Shown: positions 14,361-22,929, numbered from the stretch's first letter. The stretch is DNA of 34,615 nucleotides from DASYPP01 sp036006525 (GCA_036006525.1 DASYPP010000107.1:1-34615), one strand, 5' to 3'. Notes: generated from the letters alone by a model not told the origin. Numbers and translations are program-made.

Positions 14361-15926
14361 TCATTCCCCCGGTCTGGGCCCGGCTTCGATCGACACCTTG
14401 AACGGCAGGTCGCGGTTCCCCAGCACCCGGTCCTGGTCCTTGTCGATATGCAGCACCAACTCCCTGGTGTCCCGCGCGTCCACGAAGCGCTCGAAGCGGA
14501 GGGGGCCGTTGGGCCCGCCGGAGCGGAGGCGAACCCGGCCTCCGCTGTCGCTGACCTGGTCGAACTCGACGACATCGGCGCTGGTCGCGAAGCCATAGAG
14601 GTGCAGCCTCCGCGCGAGATACCGGTAGTACTCCGTGCTGTACTCCTCCAGATGATCCCGCCGCGCCTTGAGCGCCACGACCAGGCGCTCCCGCTCGAGC
14701 GCCAGGTACGGCGGAGGCAAGGCAGCAACCGCCGCCGCGATGACGGAATCGGTCAGGGCGAAGCGGACCACGCGCGCCGCCGCGAGGAAGTCCTGGCGGT
14801 CCAGGCGATTGAGCACCCGGTGATCGATGTGGTCGGCCTGTAACGCCAGGCGTTTCACCGGGGGGAGTTGAGGGGAGAAACCGACGTACTGGGTATAGGC
14901 CAACGGCGCGAGTGCGCCGACCACGCCGTTCATCCTGGCAAACGCCCAGTCGCGGTCTTCCGGAATGGCCCGCCACCGGTTGCCATCGCGAGCCCAGCGC
15001 CACTGGCCCGAATGCCGGTCCCAGTCACCGACCAGCATATCGATCAGCCGGATGCGGAGGTAGTACTGGTCGTCGAAACTGCTCTCGGGATTCCTGCGAA
15101 GGTCGGCATACATTGTGTCGCTGTCTACGATCCGGGTATAACCGGCGAAACCTGGTTGATTGACCGGGCGTTCGTCGGCATGCACGGCGAACAACCCGAC
15201 CCGGCCGGCAAACCGGGCCCGGTAGGGTCCCAGCCGGGGGTCGTCCGGCATCACGACCGGAACCGGGGTGGGGGCGGCGATCCCGGCGGCATCCAGCAAC
15301 CGGGCGACCACGACGGCCCCGAAGGGGAACTGGGCCGCCATCTGATCGTCGAGCGCCGCGGCGACGGCACTGCGCCACATCCAGCGGGGCAGGATCGGCA
15401 CCGGGTATTTGACGATCGGGCGGAAGTCATACCCCATGCTATCGAATCCGAGCAATCGGAGCCCGACCGTCTGCTCACCGCCGGTGATACGCACCGGAGA
15501 GAGGCCTCCTCCCGCCGTCTCCAGGTTCAGCAGCGGCAGCCGGACGGGAATCTCCCACAGTCTTCGGTTGAGACTCCCGGCGAAGAAGCGTCGAACCAGG
15601 CCCGCCGGATATGCCCGCCCCGCGGTCGTCGTGACCGAATCATTGGTTACTACCGGGGTCGTGAGATGGCGGGATTCTACCGGGTCGGGGTTCAATGACC
15701 GGGCGGCGCCAATGGCAACGACGAGCACTCCTGCGATGAGGGCCAACGACCCGGCGGCGGCGACCCCGCGGCTCCGCACCCCGGCAAGGCGCAACCCAAT
15801 CAGCAGTAGAGCGATCCCGCCACCCATGACTGCGCCGGCCCAGGGGCCGACCAGCAAGACGCCAATGACGATCCCGGCGATTACTGCGATTGCTCCCACA
15901 CCCCTCCAGTCGTGGTCCGGAACCAA
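14361..15926 (-). CDS. Membrane protein with HipA/Fam20-like putative kinase domain
   Basis: A 521-residue protein with three N-terminal membrane helices (about 10-30, 33-52, 58-78) and a large extracytoplasmic or cytosolic domain. It contains V145-RITGGEQT then K173 in FRPIVKYP, followed by RLIDMLVG-DWDRH (G300-H305) and IPEDRDWAF (E323-D326). I have seen this set (GGGxQT, K, GDWDRHxxQWRW, PxDRDxAF) in C-terminal domains of Bacteroidetes metallophosphoesterases. It looks like a kinase-type layout: glycine loop, Lys, catalytic DxDxxH, metal-binding D. Kinase activity is an inference. The first start codon in frame is TTG at 15926, with no clear ribosome site; GTG eight codons... inside the first helix is an alternative. 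It converges on the MOSC gene. Confidence 0.7.
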   Translation of the reverse strand: MVPDHDWRGVGAIAVIAGIVIGVLLVGPWAGAVMGGGIALLLIGLRLAGVRSRGVAAAGSLALIAGVLVVAIGAARSLNPDPVESRHLTTPVVTNDSVTTTAGRAYPAGLVRRFFAGSLNRRLWEIPVRLPLLNLETAGGGLSPVRITGGEQTVGLRLLGFDSMGYDFRPIVKYPVPILPRWMWRSAVAAALDDQMAAQFPFGAVVVARLLDAAGIAAPTPVPVVMPDDPRLGPYRARFAGRVGLFAVHADERPVNQPGFAGYTRIVDSDTMYADLRRNPESSFDDQYYLRIRLIDMLVGDWDRHSGQWRWARDGNRWRAIPEDRDWAFARMNGVVGALAPLAYTQYVGFSPQLPPVKRLALQADHIDHRVLNRLDRQDFLAAARVVRFALTDSVIAAAVAALPPPYLALERERLVVALKARRDHLEEYSTEYYRYLARRLHLYGFATSADVVEFDQVSDSGGRVRLRSGGPNGPLRFERFVDARDTRELVLHIDKDQDRVLGNRDLPFKVSIEAGPRPGE

Positions 15927-16183
15927 CTTACGCGGTGCGCGGCAAGGGGGAAGGAATCCACCTCACCGCCCTGTTGTAACAGGCCGATCGGCCGGCAAAC
16001 CGGTGATTCCCTGCAGGAGGCCGGGATGTCGTCTTCGGGATCCAGGCCCGTGGTACACGGTGGGATGGAAAATGGCGGTGACGCTCGAGCTGATGGAGGC
16101 GGCAGACAAATGGCGGGGCAGCGGGGGGAGCGGTTAGCCCTGTGCGATGAGGGTTGGTTCAGAGGATGGCCAGGCCCTAGCCC

Positions 16184-16648
16184 CTATGCCTGATTCACGA
16201 CCTGAACGCCCCGCTCGAGCGTCTGCTTCACTGGGCAACGATCGGCGATTTCCAGGAGCTTGGCACGCTGCTCCTCCGTGAGCGGCCCGGACAGGTCGAG
16301 CCTTCGCTCGATCCGGGCGATCCCCACCGCCGCCTTTTCACAACTCTCGCAGTCTTTTTCGTGGGACCGGGCACTCCGGAGCCGGACCTCCACGCCCTCG
16401 AGCGGCCATCCCTTCCGATCAGCATAGAAGCGGAGGGTCATGGCCATGCAGCTGCTCATCGCACTCAGGAGATACTCATAAGGCGTTGGGCCCCGGTCGG
16501 TCCCACCCTGGGTTGCGGGCTCATCGGCCACCATGCCATGAGACCGGACCTCCAACTCGGTGCGAAATCCATCGGGGCCGACGCGGGCGGTGACCCAGCC
16601 ATCGTCGGTGGAGGCAGTAGATCCTGACTCAGTAGGGGTTCCGGTCAT
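16184..16648 (-). CDS. OsmC/Ohr-family peroxiredoxin-like protein
   Basis: A 154-residue protein of the OsmC family (PF02566), which reduces organic hydroperoxides by two cysteines. The pair is present: C67 in LLSAMSSCMAMTLRFYADRK and C138 in ADRCPVKQTLE. The GPTPYEYLLSA stretch is the family hallmark. Two extra cysteines (C100, C103 in HEKDCESCE) occur in the loop between the sites and are typical of the YhfA/OsmC-like branch. AAGGA lies six bases before the ATG. The gene diverges from the SRPBCC gene at 16820 with 171 bases between. Downstream, 257 bases up to the start of the kinase-like gene show nothing recognisable. Confidence 0.92.
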   Translation of the reverse strand: MTGTPTESGSTASTDDGWVTARVGPDGFRTELEVRSHGMVADEPATQGGTDRGPTPYEYLLSAMSSCMAMTLRFYADRKGWPLEGVEVRLRSARSHEKDCESCEKAAVGIARIERRLDLSGPLTEEQRAKLLEIADRCPVKQTLERGVQVVNQA

Positions 16649-16819
16649 TTGGTATCCTTGTCAACTCGAGTCGTGTTAGAGGAGGACAATCGATCGTAGT
16701 GACGCGTATGCCCAGCGACAAGTCCTCCGGCCTGCCCCATCCTCGATCCTGTGACCCACATCCCAGCCCGTGGAATCTCCGGTGCCCTATGTTGATCGGC
16801 CATAAACCGGAGACTCGTC

Positions 16820-17254
16820 ATGAGCACGTCCAGGGGACTCATCGCCACGGCCACGACTACTATTGACGCGCCCATCGCCAGGGTATGGGACGCACTGGTA
16901 AACCCCGCCATGGTCCGGCAATACATGTTCGGCACCACCGTTGTTTCCGATTGGAAACAAGGCAGCCCGATCCGCTGGAAGGGGGAATGGAAGGGGAAGC
17001 CGTACGAAGACACGGGCACCATTCTCCGGATCGAGCCTGAGCATGTCCTGGAGTACAGCCATTTCAGCCCGCTGGCCGGACAGCCGGACCTTCCGGAGAA
17101 CTACCATACGGTGACGATCGAGCTGGCCCGCGAAGGCGAGAAGACGGCAATCATGCTCGAGCAGGACAATAACCCGACCAGCGAGGCCCAGGAGCATTCC
17201 GCCGGCAACTGGAAGACGATGCTGGATGGAATGAAGAAGCTGCTGGAGCAATGA
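16820..17254 (+). CDS. SRPBCC (AHSA1-type) domain protein
   Basis: A 144-residue SRPBCC protein. ATTTIDAPIARVWDALVNPA followed by MVRQYMFG is the standard start, then SPIRWKGEWKGKPYEDTGTI, LEYSHFSP and the C-terminal helix NWKTMLDGMKKLL. Predicted cytosolic ligand-binding barrel. CGGAG lies upstream of the ATG. The DJ-1/PfpI gene starts four bases after its stop, so they form an operon. Unlike the SRPBCC gene at 11192, it has no adjacent ArsR gene. Confidence 0.92.
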   Translation: MSTSRGLIATATTTIDAPIARVWDALVNPAMVRQYMFGTTVVSDWKQGSPIRWKGEWKGKPYEDTGTILRIEPEHVLEYSHFSPLAGQPDLPENYHTVTIELAREGEKTAIMLEQDNNPTSEAQEHSAGNWKTMLDGMKKLLEQ

Positions 17255-17257
17255 CCC

Positions 17258-17863
17258 ATGCCCAGCGTTCATCTCTTCGTGCTGGATACCCTGGCCGACT
17301 GGGAGCCGGGATTTGCCGTCGCCGGGATCAACAATCCGGAAGGACAGAAGCAACCCGGCCGGTTCAAAGTGCGCACCGTCGCCATAAACCGGGACCCGGT
17401 GACCACCATCGGCGGAGTCAGGATCCAGCCCGATCTCTCCCTCAACCAGCTCCATCCGGTGGACAGCGCCCTGCTCATCCTCCCCGGCGGCGACACCTGG
17501 GACAAGGGCGGGAACATGGAAGCCGTCGAGAAAGCGAAGACGTTTCTCGCGGCCGGAGTACCGGTAGCCGCGATTTGCGGCGCGACCGCGGGACTGGCCA
17601 AGGGCGGGATCCTCGACACCCGGAAACACACCAGCAACGCCGCCGAATACCTGGCAGCGACGGGATACAAGGGCGGCCACCTGTACCAGGAGGCCGACGT
17701 GGTGAACGATCAGGGTGTGATTACCGCGAGCGCGATGAAATCCCTGGAGTTTGCCCGGGAGATCTTCCGTGCGCTGGGACTCTATGAGGAGAAGATCCTG
17801 GAGGCGTGGTATGGGCTCTTCAAGACGGGTGACCCGAAGTACTACGCCCAGTTGACGGGGTAA
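17258..17863 (+). CDS. DJ-1/PfpI family glutamine amidotransferase-like protein
   Basis: A 201-residue DJ-1/PfpI protein (PF01965). The nucleophile is C107 in PVAAICGATAGLA, on the sharp elbow turn. The supporting Glu is E16 in LADWEPGFA, and the LLILPGGDTW strand is typical. Members act as glyoxalases/deglycases, chaperones or proteases; this close variant with an AICGAT elbow resembles the YdeA-like group of unknown substrate. It overlaps functionally with the upstream SRPBCC gene in one operon. A short GC stem (GGACCG, 17865-17870; CGGTCC, 17878-17883) right after the stop lacks a T-run, so it is only a weak terminator candidate. Confidence 0.9.
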   Translation: MPSVHLFVLDTLADWEPGFAVAGINNPEGQKQPGRFKVRTVAINRDPVTTIGGVRIQPDLSLNQLHPVDSALLILPGGDTWDKGGNMEAVEKAKTFLAAGVPVAAICGATAGLAKGGILDTRKHTSNAAEYLAATGYKGGHLYQEADVVNDQGVITASAMKSLEFAREIFRALGLYEEKILEAWYGLFKTGDPKYYAQLTG

Positions 17864-18000
17864 GGGACCGGGGGAGGCGGTCCGAAGGGGAAATTGTGAC
17901 CCCTGCCGCATCAAAGCAGGCCAGGACAGCCCATGTTACCTCAGATCGACCCCCCACGAGCCGGCCCCGATCTCAACCTGGACCATCGAGTCATCGAGCC

Positions 18001-18648
18001 ATGAGAAAACTGATTGTATCGGAATGGATGTCCCTGGACGGCGTCTTTGACGCGGATACCATGGACCAATGGTTTAACCCGTATGAGAGCGACGACCGGG
18101 CCGAATACATCAAGCAGAATGTGCTGACTTCCGGGGCCATGCTCGCCGGCCGGGTGACCTACGAAATGCTGGCCGGCTACTGGCCGCAACAGAAGAACAA
18201 TGAATTCGGCATCGCGGACAAGCTGAACAGCATGCCCAAGTATGTCGTCTCATCAACCCTGAAAACGGCGGACTGGAACAATTCCACCATTATCAATGCC
18301 AGGGCGATGGAAGAAGTCACCCGACTCAAACAGCAGCCCGGGCAGGACATCATCACCTTCGGCAGCGCCATCCTGGTCGGGGCGCTACTGGATGCCGGTC
18401 TGGTGGATGAGTTCCGGTTCCTGGTTCACCCGAATGTCGCGGGGACCGGCAAGCGCTTCTTCATCGATGGAATGGGGGCCAAGCTGAAACTGGCCAGGAC
18501 CCGAACGTTGAGCCTGGGTGTCCTGGTGCTCTACTATCAGCCGGAACAAACGGTCCCCCAGCTGGTACGACCGGTCGCCGAAGTTGAATCGGACGACGAT
18601 CATTCGGTCAAACAGGGGCGAGGAAAAGCGGAGGCAGTCGCGAGATAG
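18001..18648 (+). CDS. RibD C-terminal / dihydrofolate-reductase-fold protein
   Basis: A 215-residue protein of the RibD_C family (PF01872). The opening MRKLIVSEWMSLDGVFDA, the middle LAGRVTYEMLAGYWP and the end ITFGSAILVGALLDAGLVDE and NVAGTGKRFF define a DHFR-like fold that binds NADPH. Proteins of this branch (YyaP/YwjB-like) are single-domain reductases of unknown substrate, not true DHFR. The C-terminal 30 residues are charged and not part of the fold. The ribosome site is poor, but the ATG at 18001 matches the family start exactly. A second, more distant relative sits at 21720. Confidence 0.88.
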   Translation: MRKLIVSEWMSLDGVFDADTMDQWFNPYESDDRAEYIKQNVLTSGAMLAGRVTYEMLAGYWPQQKNNEFGIADKLNSMPKYVVSSTLKTADWNNSTIINARAMEEVTRLKQQPGQDIITFGSAILVGALLDAGLVDEFRFLVHPNVAGTGKRFFIDGMGAKLKLARTRTLSLGVLVLYYQPEQTVPQLVRPVAEVESDDDHSVKQGRGKAEAVAR

Positions 18649-18650
18649 AC

Positions 18651-18776
18651 TCAGCGAGAACGCCACACGGCCCAGGCCGCCGCGGCGAGCAGCATGGCCA
18701 CGATGATCGCGGTGAGCACGACCGCTTGCCGCGGTCCTCGCTTTCCAGCGGGCGGGTTGGGTTGGAAGTCCGGCAT
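18651..18776 (-). CDS. Small single-pass membrane protein, 41 aa
   Basis: A short gene below usual length cut-offs. It starts MPDFQPNPPAGKRGPRQ, then a single hydrophobic helix AVVLTAIIVAMLLAAAAWAV, and ends WRSR, so the N-terminus is probably cytosolic or periplasmic depending on the basic residues at both ends. It starts 18 bases downstream of the TPR gene stop on the same strand and ends two bases from the convergent DHFR-like gene, exactly filling the space. Composition and topology look natural; it has no strong ribosome site. It may be a small partner of the TPR protein. Function unknown. Confidence 0.45.
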   Translation of the reverse strand: MPDFQPNPPAGKRGPRQAVVLTAIIVAMLLAAAAWAVWRSR

Positions 18777-18793
18777 GGAAGGGGAGGAATATA

Positions 18794-20425
18794 CTACCGC
18801 AAGACAAACGCCCGCGCCTCCCCGACCTCCATCCTGTTACTCCCCCCCGCTACCTCCAGCAACTGCCCATACAACGTGCGCGCCAGTGGCGGGGAACCGG
18901 CCGCCCGAGCGGCCCGCGCGGCTCCCAGCAGGCTGTTGAAGCGGCGGGGGTAGAGATCCAGGGAGTGCTGGTACGCGACCAGCGCATCCCGCGGCCGCGC
19001 CTGCGCCATGTAAAGGTCACCCAGCAGCTCGTAGGCCGGCAGTGTCGGACCCGGTGTGACGGGATGCTTGGGCGTTGCCAGCTCGAGGGCGACCGCTTCT
19101 CCGAGCAGCACAACGCTGGATGCCGTGTCCCGCTCCTGCTGAGCGAGCCATGCGCTCACCTCGAGCCGCAGGATCCGGATGTTGCGAGCAAAGAGGTCTT
19201 CGCCTGACCTGGTGGCAGCCGTGTCGAGACCCGCGAGACGGGTGACGGCCGCGCGGGCCTCATCTGCCTTTCCTTCGTGGGCAGCACCCAGCCCCCTGGC
19301 AAACCAGGTCACGGCTTCGGCCCACGGAAACCGGTCCCAGGCGAGCGCCGGCGGCTCGCGAGGGACCAGGGACCTGGCTTCGCTCCAGGCATGCCGCTCC
19401 AGCGCATACCGCGCACTGGTGGAGGCCAGGTGAAAGGCGGTCTTGAACGTGGGCTGGAGCCGCTCGGTTCCGTGCAGCCGACCGAGCTGGGCCAGGGCGG
19501 AGTCATCGGCCCCCTTCTGGAGATAGGCGTAGACCAGGTATTCCATCGCGTGGGGAAATTCATCCCACACGTACTGGCCCGAGTCGCCGGCGGGGGTTTC
19601 GAGGGCGGCGTCCGCCGCCGCTAGGTTCCCGCCGATCACCGCATTCCAGTCTCCGAGCCGGGTGTAGATGTGGGTCGGCATGTGGAGCGCGTGGGCATTG
19701 TGCGGAGCGATCATCGCATACTTCCGAATGATCTCCGGCGAGTCGTGCTCCCGCCCCGGCGCATCGTCGGCGTGCACCAGGTAGTGCATGGCGCCGGGAT
19801 GATCGGGGTTTTGCTGGTAGACGGAGAGCAGGAGAGTGGCGGCGCGCTCCCGGTGCGTCCGATCTGATACCGGCTCGGACGGCGGCAGGGCCAGCAGAGC
19901 CAGGGCGTAGAAAACGGTGCCTTCGGGGTCCTGGGGAAAGGCGGTGTAGAGCCGCTCCATTGCCAGCTCCCACCGCCGAATGCGGGCCCAGTAATCCGCT
20001 GAATCCGGTGCCTGGAAGAAGGCGCCAGCCGCATCTACGAAGAGCCGCTCCCGCTCGGTTGCCGGTACCAGGTCTCTCGCCTGCTCGACCTCCCCCCACC
20101 CGCGTCTCAACTCCTCGGGGCTCGGCCGAGTAGGCCAGAGCGGCTGGAACAGCGTCATCGCGATCCCCCAGTGCGCCAGCGCGCACCTGGGATCGGTCTT
20201 CGCGACCTGGGCGTAGGCTTCTCTCGCCTGCGGATAGGTCATGTGGTGCAGCAGAGCGGTCGCGCGATTGAACTCGGCCTGCGCCGAGGCCGAGCAGGAG
20301 ACCGGAAAGGTGACGGTGCCGAGCGCCTCAGTCCCCACGGCGCTGGAGGGCGCCTGTCCCCAACTCGCCCCGGGGATGGCCAGCAGCACTGCGACACCGG
20401 CCCCGAAGCAAGCGTTTCGACTCAC
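18794..20425 (-). CDS. Exported TPR protein with conserved histidine cluster
   Basis: A 543-residue protein with a signal peptide (FGAGVAVLLAIPGASWGQAP) and TPR-like helical pairs along its length (for example LLHHMTYPQAREAYAQVAKT, and near the end YELLGDLYMAQARPRDALVA). The centre has H214-YLV-H218-ADD and H242-NA-H245-AL-H248-MPT-H252-IYTRLGDW, a histidine pattern I know from a widespread TPR family of soil bacteria without known function; it could bind a metal. I start it at GTG 20425 because the signal peptide begins there with AAAGGG just upstream. The longer frame overlaps the SRPBCC gene. It follows that gene by 25 bases in one operon, and a 41-residue membrane protein follows. Confidence 0.8.
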   Translation of the reverse strand: MSRNACFGAGVAVLLAIPGASWGQAPSSAVGTEALGTVTFPVSCSASAQAEFNRATALLHHMTYPQAREAYAQVAKTDPRCALAHWGIAMTLFQPLWPTRPSPEELRRGWGEVEQARDLVPATERERLFVDAAGAFFQAPDSADYWARIRRWELAMERLYTAFPQDPEGTVFYALALLALPPSEPVSDRTHRERAATLLLSVYQQNPDHPGAMHYLVHADDAPGREHDSPEIIRKYAMIAPHNAHALHMPTHIYTRLGDWNAVIGGNLAAADAALETPAGDSGQYVWDEFPHAMEYLVYAYLQKGADDSALAQLGRLHGTERLQPTFKTAFHLASTSARYALERHAWSEARSLVPREPPALAWDRFPWAEAVTWFARGLGAAHEGKADEARAAVTRLAGLDTAATRSGEDLFARNIRILRLEVSAWLAQQERDTASSVVLLGEAVALELATPKHPVTPGPTLPAYELLGDLYMAQARPRDALVAYQHSLDLYPRRFNSLLGAARAARAAGSPPLARTLYGQLLEVAGGSNRMEVGEARAFVLR

Positions 20426-20450
20426 TGGCCCTTTAGTCGTGAGGGAGAAA

Positions 20451-20948
20451 TCACACCACCGTTCGCAAGTAGTCTTCGAGCCGATCGAGGCTCTGAGACC
20501 AGCCCTCTTCCATTCCAGTAGCGAGTGCCCGCTCACGAGCGTGGCTCGATTGGTAAAGAATGGACACTTCGATGGTCGTCCTGCCATCTTCTTCGGTGAG
20601 AACCAGGGTATTCAACGTTTCAGACCAGTCAAGACCCCACGACTCTGTGTTAACCAGCCCAACCGGGGGCATGATCTCCAGGTAGGTGCCGTGCATATCC
20701 ATCTCGAACCCATTGGGTTCTCGCCATTTGAAGTGCCATTTCCCTTCGGGGCGAAGGTCGATCTCGCAAACCGGCATGGTGGTCCCGGCTGGGCCGAGTA
20801 CCCAGTGAGGCAGGTGCCTCGGACTGGTCCAGGCCTCCCAGACCAGGCTCCGCGGTGCGTCAATGACGCGGGTTGCAACGAAGGTCCGATCCCCAGTCAA
20901 TGTAAATATCGTATCGCCGAGCGTATGGGTCGTAATTCCGGATGTCAT
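20451..20948 (-). CDS. SRPBCC (AHSA1-type) domain protein
   Basis: A 165-residue SRPBCC protein. TFVATRVIDAPRSLVWEAWT, then SPRHLPHWV, EIDLRPEGKWHFKW, GTYLEIMPPVGLVNTESW and the C-terminal helix WSQSLDRLEDYL are diagnostic of the AHSA1 branch. The ATG at 20948 is fixed by AGGAGG seven bases upstream; ten more codons in frame are not used. It is the first gene of a probable operon with the TPR protein and the small membrane protein, and diverges from the SnoaL-like gene at 21174. Confidence 0.9.
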   Translation of the reverse strand: MTSGITTHTLGDTIFTLTGDRTFVATRVIDAPRSLVWEAWTSPRHLPHWVLGPAGTTMPVCEIDLRPEGKWHFKWREPNGFEMDMHGTYLEIMPPVGLVNTESWGLDWSETLNTLVLTEEDGRTTIEVSILYQSSHARERALATGMEEGWSQSLDRLEDYLRTVV

Positions 20949-21173
20949 GATGGTCCTCCTCTGGTGCGCATGGCTCATTTTGATGGATCAAGTTTCAATG
21001 TGGCGGCCCGGAATTATTCACGGCGTGATCTGTGTCACGGATAGCGGGGCTGAATTGCGAGCGGACCGACCGGAATTGTTACCAAATCACGGGGTGACAG
21101 AGAGACGATTCGATGTAGTTTGTGAATTCGGTTTTTCGCAGGTGTGACTTCAGTACCTCACCAGGAGATTCAT

Positions 21174-21578
21174 ATGAGCACCAAGACCGCCCCGGCATCC
21201 AGCGCCACTACTGAAGCCGTTGCGCACGAACTGGTCGACCTGTGCCGCGAGGGCCGCAACCTGGAGGCCATCGAGAAGCTGTACTCACCCAACATCATCA
21301 GCATCGAGTCCACCGGCAGCGAGCAGATGCCGGCCGAGATTTCCGGGATCGACGCGGTACGGGGGAAGAACGAGTGGTGGTTTGAGAATTTCGAGGTCCA
21401 TTCCGCGGAGACCAACGGCCCCTTCGTGGGCGACGGCCAATTCGCCGTGCAGTATGACTTCGACGCCACCGAGAAGGCCACCGGCAAGCGGAACCGCATG
21501 GTCGAGATGGCGCTCTACACAGTGAAGAACGGGAAGATCGTCAAGGAGCAGTTCTTTTATAACTCGACGCCCAAGTAG
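21174..21578 (+). CDS. SnoaL-like domain protein
   Basis: A 134-residue NTF2-fold protein. AVAHELVDLCREGRNLEAIE and KLYSPNIISIES open the fold, and the segment GIDAVRGKNEWWFENFEVHS with ALYTVKNGKIVKEQFFY closes it. This is the SnoaL-like branch with a Glu-rich pocket. Ligand unknown. AGGAG lies six bases before the ATG, so the start is firm. An intrinsic terminator follows 25 bases after its stop, so it is a single-gene transcript. Confidence 0.88.
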   Translation: MSTKTAPASSATTEAVAHELVDLCREGRNLEAIEKLYSPNIISIESTGSEQMPAEISGIDAVRGKNEWWFENFEVHSAETNGPFVGDGQFAVQYDFDATEKATGKRNRMVEMALYTVKNGKIVKEQFFYNSTPK

Positions 21579-21603
21579 TTGAGCGGGCGAGGTTCGGGCC
21601 CAT

Positions 21604-21638
21604 AGGGGCGGCTCGGAGCCAGGGCCGCCCCTGTTTTG
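21604..21638 (+). terminator. Rho-independent terminator after the SnoaL-like gene
   Basis: A GC stem AGGGGCGGC (21604-21612) pairs perfectly with GCCGCCCCT (21624-21632), loop of 11 bases, followed by GTTTTG. It separates the SnoaL-like gene from the downstream DHFR-fold gene. Confidence 0.8.
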
Positions 21639-21719
21639 GGTGCCACCCGTTCCTGATTGTCCTGTGCGGACGGTTGTCGGGAACGGCGGGCCGTCCTTTG
21701 AACAAGGAGAGAGTGACCT

Positions 21720-22391
21720 ATGCGGAAGATCATCGTCGGCGCCATGGTTTCCATGGATGGCGTCATGCAGGCTCCCGGCGGGCCGTGGGAGGATCCGACC
21801 AAGGGCTTCAAGTTCGGTGGCTGGGTGATGCCCTACTTCGATGAAGAGTTTGGCGAGGAGCTCGACCGCGTCTTCAAGGAGAAATTCGACCTCCTGCTCG
21901 GCCGCAAGACCTACGAGATTTTCGCCGGGTACTGGCCCTACTACGACGCGGACGCCCGCGATGGCGGCATCGCCAAGCTGTTCAACGCCATCAAGAAGTA
22001 CGCGGTTTCGCGCTCCGGCGAGCTGGATACGAGCTGGGCGGGCACAGTGCTCCTGCGCGACATCGCCGAGGTGAAGCGCCTGAAGCAGGAAGACGGCCCG
22101 AACCTCCTCACCCAGGGCAGTACGGCGCTCGTCCATGCGCTACTCGCCAATGACCTGGTCGACGCCATGAGCATCTTCACGGTGCCTGTCGTGCTTGGCG
22201 GCGGCAAGAAGCTGTTCGCCGACGGCTCGGCGCCACATTCGTTCAAGCTGACCGGGTCCCGCGTCTCTCCCCACGGCCTGATCATCGGCCACTACGAGCG
22301 CGACGGTGAGATCAAGATCGGCGACACCGCCCTCGATTCACCGAGCGATCGCGAAGTCGCCCGCCGGGAGCGGATGAAACGTGAGGACTAA
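21720..22391 (+). CDS. RibD C-terminal / dihydrofolate-reductase-fold protein
   Basis: A 223-residue relative of the 18001 gene. MRKIIVGAMVSMDGVMQAPG, LLLGRKTYEIFAGYWPYY, NLLTQGSTALVHALLANDLV and VPVVLGGGKKLFADGS are the RibD_C/DHFR-fold landmarks, with a predicted NADPH site around GSTAL. The C-terminal 25 residues are charged. AAGGAG lies upstream of the ATG. The DUF1579-like gene follows four bases after its stop, so both are one operon. Substrate unknown. Confidence 0.9.
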   Translation: MRKIIVGAMVSMDGVMQAPGGPWEDPTKGFKFGGWVMPYFDEEFGEELDRVFKEKFDLLLGRKTYEIFAGYWPYYDADARDGGIAKLFNAIKKYAVSRSGELDTSWAGTVLLRDIAEVKRLKQEDGPNLLTQGSTALVHALLANDLVDAMSIFTVPVVLGGGKKLFADGSAPHSFKLTGSRVSPHGLIIGHYERDGEIKIGDTALDSPSDREVARRERMKRED

Positions 22392-22395
22392 ACCC

Positions 22396-22929
22396 ATGCC
22401 ACTCCGCCGCCCCGTCCTGCTCGGCCTCCTCGCCTCAGGCCTGATCCTCACGTCGTATCGACCCGCCCGCCATGACGGACCGATGGCGGCGGCCGCCGCC
22501 TGCGATGCTCCCGAATATCACGGGTTCGACTTCATGCTGGGTGACTGGGACGTCTACGACATGGACGCTCCGGCCACGGTGACCGCGCGGAACCAGGAGA
22601 CCGCCATGGTCGGCGGCTGTGCCATTCGCGAGGTGCATCAGCAGAATGACGGTTTGCTGGGCGAGGCGGTCACCATCTATGATCGGAGCCGCGGCGTGTG
22701 GCACCAGACCTGGGTGACCAACCGGGGCGGCCTGCTCGTGCTGGAGGGTGGCCTGGTCAACGGGCGCATGGTGCTGACCGCAACCGATCGGGGAGCGGAT
22801 GGAAGCACATCTCTGATCCGGGGGACCTGGTGGGTGGAAGGGCCGACGGTGCGGCAGCTGGCGGAGCGTTCGAAGGATGACGGAAAGTCGTGGACCAAGT
22901 TGTGGGACATCGTGTTTCGGCCGCACTGA
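22396..22929 (+). CDS. Secreted DUF1579-like / heme-binding-barrel-like protein
   Basis: A 177-residue protein with a signal-like N-terminus (LRRPVLLGLLASGLILTSYR). The mature part begins HGFDFMLGDWDVYDM, the F-x-F-x-x-G-x-W-x-V signature of lipocalin-like DUF1579 and related barrels, then GGCAIREVHQQNDGLLGEAV, YDRSRGVWHQTWVTN and WTKLWDIVFRP. Two cysteines may form a disulfide. Translation probably follows from the upstream reductase (gap of four bases, GAGGA inside the gap region). Function unknown. The stop codon sits in the loop of a short hairpin (22921-22936). Confidence 0.7.
   Translation: MPLRRPVLLGLLASGLILTSYRPARHDGPMAAAAACDAPEYHGFDFMLGDWDVYDMDAPATVTARNQETAMVGGCAIREVHQQNDGLLGEAVTIYDRSRGVWHQTWVTNRGGLLVLEGGLVNGRMVLTATDRGADGSTSLIRGTWWVEGPTVRQLAERSKDDGKSWTKLWDIVFRPH

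Noticed and set aside
13633..15003. Long minus-strand open frame across the MOSC gene and the kinase-like gene
   Set aside because: Arg/Pro/Gly-rich out-of-frame reading of two well-supported genes.
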